Shown: in pieces, positions 28,974 through 38,297 of the stretch
Layout: each line of letters begins with the position of its first letter
How positions within the stretch are numbered: the stretch's first letter is position 1
From: Sediminibacterium sp.
Lineage (GTDB): Bacteria > Bacteroidota > Bacteroidia > Chitinophagales > Chitinophagaceae
Assembly: GCA_007280515.1 (NCBI GenBank)
Contig: QYPL01000014.1
Span: 124,001 to 188,000 of the forward strand
Length of the DNA: 64,000 bases
Direction: 5' to 3'
Program-made: the position numbers and the translations under genes
The notes under the pieces: model-generated
What the model was told of the DNA's origin: nothing
Seen by the model: only the letters and a program-made list of their open reading frames with translations
The model's database searches: none

Positions 28974-29996
28974 ATGAAAAACTGGAAAGTAAAATTTTCG
29001 TCTCAGACAGTATCTTTTTTTTTAGAGGGTAAGTTTGCTGCTATTGATAAAATGGTAGACAAGTCTAATGCTTTTTACATTACAGATGAAAATGTATATG
29101 CCTTACATCAAAAAAAATTCAAAGGAAAGAAAACTATTGTCATTCCTGCTGGGGAAGAGCATAAGCATCAAGCTACCACTGACTTTATTATTGAAGCCTT
29201 ACTTAATCTAGGCGCCACAAGAGAGGCGGTATTAATTGGTGTGGGCGGTGGTGTGGTCACTGATATGGTAGGTTATGTGGCAGGTATTTACATGCGTGGA
29301 GTAGCGGTAGGTTTTGTGCCTACTACTATTTTAGCCATGGTAGACGCTTCTATTGGTGGAAAAAATGGAATTGATGTTGGATTGTATAAAAATATGGTAG
29401 GCTTAATAAGACAACCCTCTTTTTTAGTATACGACATTGATTTTTTAAAAACCTTACCCAAACATCAGTGGGAAAACGGGTTTGCAGAAATAATTAAACA
29501 CGCTGCCATTAAAGATGCGGCTATGATGAAGGCTTTAGCAAGTCATGACTTGTCTTATTATCAGAAAAATAAAAAAGCCTTACAGCTTTTAATAGAAAAG
29601 AATGTACATATTAAAGTGAAAGTAGTTCAACAAGATGAGTTTGAAAAAGGCGCTCGCAAGTTACTGAACTTTGGACATACCCTTGGACATGCCATTGAAA
29701 ACCAACATGCTTTATTACATGGCCATGCTATTAGTATTGGTATGGTGTATGCTGCTAAAATTTCTCAAGTAATAGAAGGTTTTAATGATACGGGTTTATT
29801 AGTAGATACTTTGAAAAAATATGGGCTACCCACTAGTATGCGTTTTGATATAGACCAAGCCATGCAAATTATGCAGAAGGATAAGAAAAAGACAGGGGCA
29901 TCGATGCAATATGTACTACTGAAAAAAATGGGAAAGGCAGTGTATCAAACTGTACCAATGAAATCATTAGAAAAATTAATAAAATTGTATTCTTAA
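28974..29996 (+). CDS. aroB: 3-dehydroquinate synthase
   Basis: 340 aa; VIPAGEEHKHQATTDFI, IGVGGGVVTDMVGYVAGIYMRGV, TTILAMVDASIGGKNGID, LNFGHTLGHAIE. Confidence 0.95.
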   Translation: MKNWKVKFSSQTVSFFLEGKFAAIDKMVDKSNAFYITDENVYALHQKKFKGKKTIVIPAGEEHKHQATTDFIIEALLNLGATREAVLIGVGGGVVTDMVGYVAGIYMRGVAVGFVPTTILAMVDASIGGKNGIDVGLYKNMVGLIRQPSFLVYDIDFLKTLPKHQWENGFAEIIKHAAIKDAAMMKALASHDLSYYQKNKKALQLLIEKNVHIKVKVVQQDEFEKGARKLLNFGHTLGHAIENQHALLHGHAISIGMVYAAKISQVIEGFNDTGLLVDTLKKYGLPTSMRFDIDQAMQIMQKDKKKTGASMQYVLLKKMGKAVYQTVPMKSLEKLIKLYS

Positions 29997-29997
29997 A

Positions 29998-31359
29998 ATG
30001 CGCGCGATAGTTCATCCAAGTAAACTAAGTGGTTCGCAAACAGCACCAGCGAGTAAAAGCTCTATGCAAAGGGCATGTGCTGCAGCTTTACTACATATTG
30101 GAAAAACTATTATCCATAATCCGGGTCATTCAAATGATGATATATCCGCCTTGGAAGTGATTCAAAAATTAGGGGCTGTTGTTGAAATAGAGAAACTATC
30201 TACTGAAAAAATAAATACTAGCACTATAGCCGTAAACTCTAATGGGGTAAAGCCCGTTGGTCCTGCAATGAACTGTGGTGAAAGTGGCTTAGGTATTAGA
30301 ATGTTTACACCTATTGCAGCATTAAGCGATCAATTGATAAACATAGAAGGCAGAGGAAGCCTGGTGAAAAGACCCATGCATTTTTTTGATGAGATATTAC
30401 CATTAGTGGGTGTAAAAGTACAGTCACAGAAAGGTTTTTTACCCATAGAAATTCAAGGTCCCTTAGTGCCAGCGAATATTACGATTGACGGTTCATTAAG
30501 TTCTCAATTCTTAACGGGTATGTTAATGGCTTATGCGGCTAGCGAAAAGCATAACGTTGAAATTAAAGTCATAGACTTAAAAAGTAAACCCTATATCGAT
30601 TTAACTTTATCGGTTTTAAATGCATTTGGTTGGAAGGTAGAACATACGAATTATGAAAGCTTTCGTTTTTTAGCGCATGCGCCATTAAAACCTTTGATAG
30701 AATATACGGTGGAAGGAGACTGGAGTGGCGCTGCTTTTTTATTAGTAGCAGGTGCTATTGCAGGTCCCATAAAAGTAAAAGGGTTGCAATTAAATTCTAC
30801 ACAGGCCGATAAAAAAATAATGGAAGCGCTTCAAACAGCAAAGGCAAATATGAAGCTAGAGGAAGATGGAATTTTGATAGGCCCTGCAGAGAATATTACA
30901 AGTAATAACTCTAAAAATAACTTTAAAGATAATTCTAATGATAATTCTATTAATTCAATTGGGTTAACGGCTTTTGAATTTGATGCCACAGATTGCCCCG
31001 ATTTATTTCCTCCACTTGTTGCATTAGCAATTGTTTGTAATGGTATTACCAAAATAAAGGGAGTGAGCAGGCTTGCACATAAAGAAAGTGATAGAGGGCT
31101 TAGTTTGCAAACAGAATTTGCAAAAATGGGCATTCAAATAGATTTACAGGGAGACGAAATGCTTATTCATGGGGGAGCTGTCATTCAATCAGCTACTGTT
31201 TTCTCTCAACACGATCATAGAATTGCCATGGCATGTGGGGTGGCGGCTTTAGTGGCTAATGGTCCTATTGAAATTACAGAAGCGGAAGCGATCAATAAAT
31301 CTTATACCGATTTCTTTACCCATTTGCAAGAATTGGGGGCGAAAGTAGATATACAATAA
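29998..31359 (+). CDS. aroA: 3-phosphoshikimate 1-carboxyvinyltransferase (EPSP synthase)
   Basis: 453 aa; ASKSSMQRACAAALL, NCGESGLGIRMFTPIAAL, GSLSSQFLTGMLMAYA, DHRIAMACGVAAL. Confidence 0.93.
   Translation: MRAIVHPSKLSGSQTAPASKSSMQRACAAALLHIGKTIIHNPGHSNDDISALEVIQKLGAVVEIEKLSTEKINTSTIAVNSNGVKPVGPAMNCGESGLGIRMFTPIAALSDQLINIEGRGSLVKRPMHFFDEILPLVGVKVQSQKGFLPIEIQGPLVPANITIDGSLSSQFLTGMLMAYAASEKHNVEIKVIDLKSKPYIDLTLSVLNAFGWKVEHTNYESFRFLAHAPLKPLIEYTVEGDWSGAAFLLVAGAIAGPIKVKGLQLNSTQADKKIMEALQTAKANMKLEEDGILIGPAENITSNNSKNNFKDNSNDNSINSIGLTAFEFDATDCPDLFPPLVALAIVCNGITKIKGVSRLAHKESDRGLSLQTEFAKMGIQIDLQGDEMLIHGGAVIQSATVFSQHDHRIAMACGVAALVANGPIEITEAEAINKSYTDFFTHLQELGAKVDIQ
30901..30960 (+). repeat. Five degenerate 12-bp tandem units inside aroA
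   Basis: agtaataactct / aaaaataacttt / aaagataattct / aatgataattct / attaattcaatt, encoding SNNS-KNNF-KDNS-NDNS-INSI. Confidence 0.8.
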
Positions 31360-31390
31360 ATTTCTTACCTTGTATTAACGAAATAAAAAT

Positions 31391-32404
31391 ATGAACAAAT
31401 TCGGGACCTTATTTACAGTACAAATTTTTGGCGAGTCGCATGGTGCTTGTGTGGGTATTACTATTGATGGTTGCCCAGCGGGTTTACCATTACAAGTAGC
31501 AGATTTTGAAGAAGATATGGAGCGCCGTAAAGGGGGTAAGCAGAAAGGAACAACACCACGTCAAGAAGATGATATACCTATTTTTAAAGCAGGTTTATTT
31601 AATAATATTAGTACAGGAGCACCTATCATGATGCTTTTCGAAAATAATAATACTAGAAGTGGTGATTATGAAAAACAACGTGCTGTGCCAAGACCTGGTC
31701 ATGCCGATTTTACAGCGCACCATAAATTTGGCGGCTTTGAAGATTATAGAGGGGGAGGACATTTCAGTGGAAGGTTAACAGCTGCCTTGGTGGGTGCCGG
31801 TGTAGTGGCAAAGAAATTATTAAATGCAGGAAAAATAGAAGAAATAATTAAAGTAGAAGCTACTATTAAAAGTATTGGCGGAGAATCAGATGTAGAAAAA
31901 GGAATACAGAAAGCTATTGAACAAAAAGATAGTGTAGGCGGTATTGTTGAATGTGTGGTGAAAGGATTGCCCATAGGATTAGGAGAACATTTTTTTAATT
32001 CAGTGGAGTCTTTAATTAGCCATGCAGTTTTTGCTATTCCTGCTATTCGTGGTATTGAATTTGGAACTGGCTTTGCTGCGGCTAACATGTTTGGTGCGGA
32101 TCATAATGATGCTATTATAGACGCTTCAGGAAAAACAAAAACCAATCATGCAGGTGGCGTGGTAGGGGGTTATACGAATGGCAATGACCTAGTATTTAGA
32201 ATTGCGGTGAAACCAACTTCTTCTACCCCCAAAGAACAAGTAACGCTAAATTGGGAAACCAATGAAACAGCGCCCTTTTCAGTAAAAGGAAGACACGATT
32301 TATGTATAGCCCTAAGAGTGCCTGTCGTTTTAGAAGCAGTCACTGCCATTGTGCTTGCAGACTTAATGTTAATAGATCAAAAAATTCCAAGAATCATTAA
32401 ATAA
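31391..32404 (+). CDS. aroC: Chorismate synthase
   Basis: 337 aa; GESHGACVGITIDGCPAGLPL, RRKGGKQKGTTPRQEDD, RPGHADFTAHHKFGGFEDYRGGGHFSGR. Confidence 0.96.
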   Translation: MNKFGTLFTVQIFGESHGACVGITIDGCPAGLPLQVADFEEDMERRKGGKQKGTTPRQEDDIPIFKAGLFNNISTGAPIMMLFENNNTRSGDYEKQRAVPRPGHADFTAHHKFGGFEDYRGGGHFSGRLTAALVGAGVVAKKLLNAGKIEEIIKVEATIKSIGGESDVEKGIQKAIEQKDSVGGIVECVVKGLPIGLGEHFFNSVESLISHAVFAIPAIRGIEFGTGFAAANMFGADHNDAIIDASGKTKTNHAGGVVGGYTNGNDLVFRIAVKPTSSTPKEQVTLNWETNETAPFSVKGRHDLCIALRVPVVLEAVTAIVLADLMLIDQKIPRIIK

Positions 32405-32413
32405 TAATTATTT

Positions 32414-32722
32414 ATGGAAAGCGAATATATATACCACATAACTACTTTAAAAGAGTGGGAAGCTGCTAAATTAAAGAACGAGTACACGCCTGTTACCTAT
32501 GAGCAGGATGGTTTTATACACTGTTCTGTTGAAAAACAAATTCCAGGTGTACTAGATCGCTTTTATAAAGGTCAAATAGGATTGGTAAAATTAAAAATTG
32601 AAAAAGAAAAAGTGCAAAGACCCGTACTATTTGAATTAGCACTGGATTTAGATGAATTATTCCCCCATATTTATGGGCCATTAAACCTAGACAGTGTAGT
32701 GGAAGTAATTACAATTAACTAA
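32414..32722 (+). CDS. DUF952-family protein
   Basis: 102 aa; YIYHITTLKEWEAAK...YTPVTYEQDGFIHCSVEKQIPGVLDRFYKG...HIYGPLNLDSVVEV. Confidence 0.82.
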   Translation: MESEYIYHITTLKEWEAAKLKNEYTPVTYEQDGFIHCSVEKQIPGVLDRFYKGQIGLVKLKIEKEKVQRPVLFELALDLDELFPHIYGPLNLDSVVEVITIN

Positions 32723-32800
32723 TTATTTATATAAAGCTAATTACTTAATTAAATTACATATAAAGCTTAGTTTTTTTAAAGTTTATATAAAGAATACTCT

Positions 32801-33313
32801 ATGAATATTAAATTAAACTTCTTTTTTATTTTAGTATTCCCTCTACTATGTGCTATTCAGCTTCTTGCTCAAAATAATACCCAAAAAATTTATCCTACTA
32901 GTTTAACTACCATTAACTTTTTGGACAGTGCTGCTGTAAAAAAGTACCATAAAAAAATTGATACCCACCGAATCAAGATAGAATTAAATCACATTACGGG
33001 TATTGCTAGTTTTTATAGTGCCAATTTAGATGGTACCTTAACGGCTACTGGTGAAATTTTTAAAAATAGTAAATATACAGCGGCTTGTAATTTGTATAAG
33101 TTAAATACTTTAGTGTGCGTAACTAATATGAGAAATGGGAGGTCTGTACTTGTTAGAATTAATGACCGTATGCATCCTAGTATGTTAAAATTGGGCAGGG
33201 TAGTAGACCTAAGCTCTACGGCTGCCAAAAAATTACATTTAAGTACTAAAGGAATTGTCAAAGTAGCACTTGATGCTGTGGGGTATTCTAAAATCAACCC
33301 TAAAAAGCAGTAG
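32801..33313 (+). CDS. RlpA-family septal ring lytic transglycosylase-like protein
   Basis: 170 aa; signal peptide, GIASFYSANLDGTLTATGEIFKNSKYTAACNLYKLNTLVCVTNMRNGRSVLVRINDRMHP (double-psi beta-barrel). Confidence 0.82.
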   Translation: MNIKLNFFFILVFPLLCAIQLLAQNNTQKIYPTSLTTINFLDSAAVKKYHKKIDTHRIKIELNHITGIASFYSANLDGTLTATGEIFKNSKYTAACNLYKLNTLVCVTNMRNGRSVLVRINDRMHPSMLKLGRVVDLSSTAAKKLHLSTKGIVKVALDAVGYSKINPKKQ

Positions 33314-33363
33314 ACTATTCAAGGATAATCTTTAATTTACACTTAATAAAAATTTGTTCAAGC

Positions 33364-33435
33364 AAAATAAACCTACATAGTAAAATATACCTTCTTGGTA
33401 TAATAAACCTTCTTGGTAAAATACTCCTTCTTCTT
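33364..33435 (+). repeat. Four imperfect 18-bp tandem repeats upstream of OmpA-family gene
   Basis: aaaataaacctacatagt / aaaatataccttcttggt / ataataaaccttcttggt / aaaatactccttcttctt. Confidence 0.75.
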
Positions 33436-33456
33436 AAAAGAAATAATTTTAGAAAA

Positions 33457-34758
33457 ATGCACAATAGTATGAAAAAAATAATCGTAATTATCTTAGCCTC
33501 TAGCTTTGCGCTAACAGTTATGGGTCAAGATACAGCAAATATTAAACCCGCTTCTATTGCTTTTAAAATAGGCGTATTTAATTTTAAAAAAACGCCTATT
33601 ACCGATAACGCCAGTGAAACAGTACTACAAGGAGGTTTACAATATCTTAAAGGTATTACACAGCATCTTGATTTAATGATGAACTTAGACTTTGCTAGTT
33701 TGAAATATCCTTTTTATACTTCTTCAAAAATTGGCATTCCTAAAACCAATGAAATGTATACAGCATTAGATGCTAGTTTAAATTACAAGTTGTTGACAGA
33801 TGAGCATAAATTAGTTCCTTATATTAGTGCAGGTTTGGGGTTGGCTTCTATTAAAAATAACTATTATACTGCCTATGCACCTCTAGGTTTGGGGCTTCAA
33901 ATTAAAGCCAAACAAGGTTCCTTTATAAACATTCTTAGTACTTATAGGGCAGAAGCTTCGGCGCTTACCAAAATGCATTATAATCATTCTATAAGTTATA
34001 CCTTGCCTTTAAAACTAAGAGAGAAAAAGCCAGTATTGCTTCCACCAGCGCCTGTTGTTTCTGATGATGACGGTGATGGAGTAGTGGGCAGTGAAGATGA
34101 TTGTCCTAATAAGGCTGGTTTAGCAAAATATCATGGATGTCCTATTCCAGATTCTGATAATGATGGAATCGATGATGAAAATGATAAATGTCCAAATGTA
34201 GAAGGAGATATTAAATATAAAGGATGCCCTATTCCAGATTCGGATAAAGATGGTATCAATGATGAGGCAGATAAATGCCCTGATATATCAGGATTATCAA
34301 GATATGAAGGTTGCCCTATACCCGATACAGATAAAGATGGCATTAATGATGAAGAAGATAAATGTCCAACCATTGTAGGAATTATAGGTAATCATGGTTG
34401 TGCCGATTTACAACCTATGATCAATGAGCTCGCTTCCTATTTAAAATTTGAATCTGGTAAAGTAGTAGTCAATAAAAAAGGATATGCTGGGCTTGATGCT
34501 TTAGTGGTTTTATTACAAAATAATGCAACTATTTCATTAATTATTAATGGGCATACCGATAATACGGGCACTACTAAAATTAATGAAAAATTATCTTTAA
34601 AAAGAGCCTCCGTGGTGGCTACTTATTTAGTGAAAAAAGGAATTGATATGAAGAGAATTAGCCAAAAAGGCTATGCAGATACAAAACCATTGGCAGATAA
34701 TAAAACTTTAAAAGGAAGGGCTCAAAATAGAAGAGTAGATGTAGAAGTTATTTATTAA
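33457..34758 (+). CDS. OmpA-family outer membrane protein with thrombospondin type-3-like calcium-binding repeats
   Basis: 433 aa; signal peptide, repeats DSDNDGIDDENDKCPNVEGDIKYKGCPIP (29-aa period), C-terminal INGHTDNTGTTKINEKLSLKRASVVATYLVKKGI. Likely start ATG 33469. Confidence 0.92.
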   Translation: MHNSMKKIIVIILASSFALTVMGQDTANIKPASIAFKIGVFNFKKTPITDNASETVLQGGLQYLKGITQHLDLMMNLDFASLKYPFYTSSKIGIPKTNEMYTALDASLNYKLLTDEHKLVPYISAGLGLASIKNNYYTAYAPLGLGLQIKAKQGSFINILSTYRAEASALTKMHYNHSISYTLPLKLREKKPVLLPPAPVVSDDDGDGVVGSEDDCPNKAGLAKYHGCPIPDSDNDGIDDENDKCPNVEGDIKYKGCPIPDSDKDGINDEADKCPDISGLSRYEGCPIPDTDKDGINDEEDKCPTIVGIIGNHGCADLQPMINELASYLKFESGKVVVNKKGYAGLDALVVLLQNNATISLIINGHTDNTGTTKINEKLSLKRASVVATYLVKKGIDMKRISQKGYADTKPLADNKTLKGRAQNRRVDVEVIY

Positions 34759-34785
34759 TTGATATAATTTAATTTAATAAAAAAC

Positions 34786-35799
34786 TTAATAAATAATAAC
34801 TTCTCTTTCTAGCAAAATATCGAATTGCTTTAGTACCGATTGAATAATTTCCTCGGAGAAATTATATATTTCAATGCCTGGCCCATTATTGTAATGCACA
34901 ATAACTAATGACTGCTTTTCATAACAACCTACATTGCCTTTTTGTATACCCTTCCAACCGCAAGCTTCAATTAACCAGCCCGCCGCTATTTTATATATGT
35001 CATCTGTGATAGGGTAAGCAATAAGTTTAGGATATTTTGCAATCAGTACTTCATAAAAGTCCTTGGTGATGGTAGGATTTTTGAAAAAGCTTCCCGCATT
35101 ACCTATTTTTTTAGGATCGGGTAGTTTCTCTGTCCTTATTTGAATCACTGCATTAGCAATAGCTTCTACACTAGGCTGTTTGTTATTTTTTTGATGTAGT
35201 ACTTCTTTAATGGCGCCGTATTCCGTTCTAAAAATGGGTTGTTTTTGTAAAATAAATTGAACGGAGCTTATTATATATCTAGTTTTCTCCATTTTAAATA
35301 AGCTAGTCCTGTATCCAAACTTACAATCGGCATTGTTAAGTGTAATGAATTGGCTAGTTTGGGTATCATAGGCTGTAACTAATTCTATACAATCTTTAGC
35401 TTCTACTCCATAGGCTCCAATATTTTGAATGGGAGCAGCGCCCACCGTGCCTGGGATTAAACTTAAATTTTCAATACCACCCCAACCTTTTTGAACACAG
35501 TAAATTACAAAATAGTGCCAGTTTTCACCCGCACCTACTTCTAAAAAAACCTCGGAGGCGGTTTCTTTTAATTTTTTAATGCCCATTATTTCCATCTTTA
35601 GTACTAAGCCTTCAAAAGGTTTCGTAAAAAGTATATTAGAGCCTGATCCTAGTATTAAATAAGGGGTATTTTTTTCTTTGGCCCATTGAATACTTTTTTC
35701 AATAGCCTCTACTGAATCAATTTTAGTAAAATAACTTGCTTTTTCATTGCAGCCAAAACTATGCAAAGCTTGAAGAGATATATTTTCGCTTATTTCCAT
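34786..35799 (-). CDS. murB: UDP-N-acetylmuramate dehydrogenase
   Basis: 337 aa; YLILGSGSNILFT, IENLSLIPGTVGAAPIQNIGAYG, FGYRTSLFK, GNAGSFFKNP. Confidence 0.94.
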   Translation of the reverse strand: MEISENISLQALHSFGCNEKASYFTKIDSVEAIEKSIQWAKEKNTPYLILGSGSNILFTKPFEGLVLKMEIMGIKKLKETASEVFLEVGAGENWHYFVIYCVQKGWGGIENLSLIPGTVGAAPIQNIGAYGVEAKDCIELVTAYDTQTSQFITLNNADCKFGYRTSLFKMEKTRYIISSVQFILQKQPIFRTEYGAIKEVLHQKNNKQPSVEAIANAVIQIRTEKLPDPKKIGNAGSFFKNPTITKDFYEVLIAKYPKLIAYPITDDIYKIAAGWLIEACGWKGIQKGNVGCYEKQSLVIVHYNNGPGIEIYNFSEEIIQSVLKQFDILLEREVIIY

Positions 35800-35839
35800 A
35801 ATTATTTAATTCATACTGGGGATTGATCTTGGTTTAATA

Positions 35840-38290
35840 CTAATTAGGGTCGATATCAATAATAATGCTAACCGATTTATACCTAGGGTGTACTTGCAGT
35901 AATCGTATATAATGTAATAGTTGTTTTTTAGCCAACTGTAATTGCTGTGGTTGTTTTGAAATTTTAATAGCTAGTTCCCAAATATATTTATTGCGCACCC
36001 TGTTTACAATGGGTTGTGCTGGGCCTAATACTGTTTTTTGAATCTCAGGGGTAAGTGAATGTAAAAAATGGTTAGCAGCCTCTTCTGCAATATTATTTTC
36101 TTTATGTTTAAATAGCAAGCTCATAAGCCTACTAAAGGGAGGGTAGGAAAATTGTTTTCTATTTTGAATTTCAAATTTATAAAATCCAAAATAATCATGT
36201 TGTTGAACGAGTTGCACAATAGGATGCTGTAGTTGACTTACTTGTATAATTACAGTTCCATTATCGTTTTTTCGGCCTGCTCTGCCACTTACTTGTTCCA
36301 TCATTTGAAAAGCTCTTTCATTGACTCTATAATGATTAAAGTTAAGTAAGCTGTCAGCATCTACAATACCCACTAAGTCTACGTTTTCAAAATCAAGTCC
36401 TTTTACTACCATTTGGGTACCTACTAAAATATCAATTTGCCTTTGTTCAAATTTTTGAATGAGTTGGTCGTGCTCGTTTTTGCCTTTAACATTATCTAAA
36501 TCCATTCTAGCAACGGTCACTCCTGGCAAAGATTGATTTAATTTTTCTTCAATTTGTTCTGTGCCAAAACTTTTCTGTTTAAAATTTTGTTTACCACAAG
36601 CTTTACAAGTATTGACGATTGGATAAGAGGCGCCGCAATAATGACAAGAAAGTAAGTTTTTAGCTTTATGATAAGTAAGAGTTACATCACAATGTTCGCA
36701 ATGCGGAATCCAACCGCAGGTTTCGCAAATTAAATAAGGGGCGTAGCCTCTTCTATTTTGAAATAAAATAACCTGCTTTTTATTAGCAATGGTTTTTGAA
36801 ATAGAAGCCAAAAGCTGAGGGGTAAGAATGGCAGTGCCTGCAGGTTGTTTCTTAGTGTCAATTAATTCAATTTTTGGAAGGGCACCCGTACTAAACCTTT
36901 CATTTAAATAAGTGTACCCAAATTTCTTAGATATAGCATTATAATAGGTTTCCACCGAAGGGGTAGCAGAACCTAATACCACTTTTGCCTTTAATTGGTT
37001 GGCATAGTATATAGCGGTATCTCTTGCCTGATACCTAGGGGCTGGTTCTTGTTGCTTATAAGAGGGGTCATGCTCTTCGTCAATGACAATGAGCGATAAA
37101 TTTTTATAAGGCAAGAAAAGTGCTGAACGGGCACCTAATACAATTTTAATTTCACCAGATTTTACTTTATTCCAAATCTCTACTCTTTCATTAGGGTTGA
37201 ACTTGGAATGATATATAGCAATAGATCCACCAAAATATTGCTTCAGCCTTCTTATCATTTGTGCAGTAAGTGCAATTTCTGGTAGCATATACAAGGCCTG
37301 CTTATTTTCCTTTATCACTTCATTAATAAGTGAAACATATATTTGTGTTTTTCCACTGCCTGTAATCCCATGCAATAGTCCTACGGGATGTGTAAGAAGT
37401 TGTGCTTTAACAGAGGCAAAGGCTTCTTTTTGTTTTTCGGATAAGCTATGCAGTGCGGTATTACCTGTATTTGGATCGGTGGCTAACCTGTCTATTTTTC
37501 TTTTCTCAGCCACTAATATACCTTTATCAATTAAGGCTTTCAATTGTGCATGGGTAGCATTGGCTTTCTCTAAAATAGATTTTTGTTGAACACTGCCTTC
37601 TGTTTTTTCAAAATGTAAAAAAGCCAATAATAAATCTAATTGTTTAGGAGCCCTTGTCCATTCGTTCAATAGTTTTTCTAAGGCGGCCTCGTGTTTATAT
37701 TCAGCATGTAAGCTTAAAAATATTTCTACCTTACTAGAATATTTATCTTTCATATTTTCCTGCACAAAACAAATTCCTTTTTGAATGAGTTTATTAATAA
37801 CAGGGTAGACCGATTTTTTATCTAATAGTTTTTGAATTTCTAATAAGCTTAAAGTTTTTTTAATTTCCAAAGCTTCCGAAATAATATATTCAGCGTCGCT
37901 TAAATTCTTAATATCTTCTTCTTGCTGTTCATTTAAAACAAAAACACTTTCGCTAGATATTTTTAAATGACTAGGAATAGCAGCTTGCATCACTTCTCCT
38001 TCGGTGCACATATAATATTCGGCCATCCACTGCCAAAGGGCCAATTGATGTTCGTAAACGATAGGGGCATCATCTAATACGGAAAGTATGGGCTTAGGCG
38101 TAAAGCCTTCAGGCGCTTTGCTACTCCTGTTTTTTACAATACCTGCGTATCTTTTATTGGCGCCTAACATTACTTCTACGCGCATGCCAATAGCTACTTC
38201 CTCCTGCATGGAAGCGGGAATCATCCAAGTATAATTTTTGGGAAGCGCTAAGGGTATGATTATTTCTGCGTACATGATATTGGGTTGCAA
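35840..38290 (-). CDS. priA: Primosomal protein N' (PriA helicase)
   Basis: 816 aa; LLHGITGSGKTQIYVSLI, DEEHDPSYKQQ, zinc motifs CETCGWIPHCEHCDVTLTYHK...CHYCGASYPIVNTCKACG, VSGRAGR. Confidence 0.95.
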   Translation of the reverse strand: MQPNIMYAEIIIPLALPKNYTWMIPASMQEEVAIGMRVEVMLGANKRYAGIVKNRSSKAPEGFTPKPILSVLDDAPIVYEHQLALWQWMAEYYMCTEGEVMQAAIPSHLKISSESVFVLNEQQEEDIKNLSDAEYIISEALEIKKTLSLLEIQKLLDKKSVYPVINKLIQKGICFVQENMKDKYSSKVEIFLSLHAEYKHEAALEKLLNEWTRAPKQLDLLLAFLHFEKTEGSVQQKSILEKANATHAQLKALIDKGILVAEKRKIDRLATDPNTGNTALHSLSEKQKEAFASVKAQLLTHPVGLLHGITGSGKTQIYVSLINEVIKENKQALYMLPEIALTAQMIRRLKQYFGGSIAIYHSKFNPNERVEIWNKVKSGEIKIVLGARSALFLPYKNLSLIVIDEEHDPSYKQQEPAPRYQARDTAIYYANQLKAKVVLGSATPSVETYYNAISKKFGYTYLNERFSTGALPKIELIDTKKQPAGTAILTPQLLASISKTIANKKQVILFQNRRGYAPYLICETCGWIPHCEHCDVTLTYHKAKNLLSCHYCGASYPIVNTCKACGKQNFKQKSFGTEQIEEKLNQSLPGVTVARMDLDNVKGKNEHDQLIQKFEQRQIDILVGTQMVVKGLDFENVDLVGIVDADSLLNFNHYRVNERAFQMMEQVSGRAGRKNDNGTVIIQVSQLQHPIVQLVQQHDYFGFYKFEIQNRKQFSYPPFSRLMSLLFKHKENNIAEEAANHFLHSLTPEIQKTVLGPAQPIVNRVRNKYIWELAIKISKQPQQLQLAKKQLLHYIRLLQVHPRYKSVSIIIDIDPN

Positions 38291-38297
38291 AAATACA

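Noticed and set aside
31744-32088. 114-aa minus-strand ORF
   Set aside because: Antisense within aroC; no domain signal.
33364-33435. CRISPR-like array
   Set aside because: Units are contiguous 18-mers without spacers, and no cas genes are present. Treated as a simple tandem repeat.
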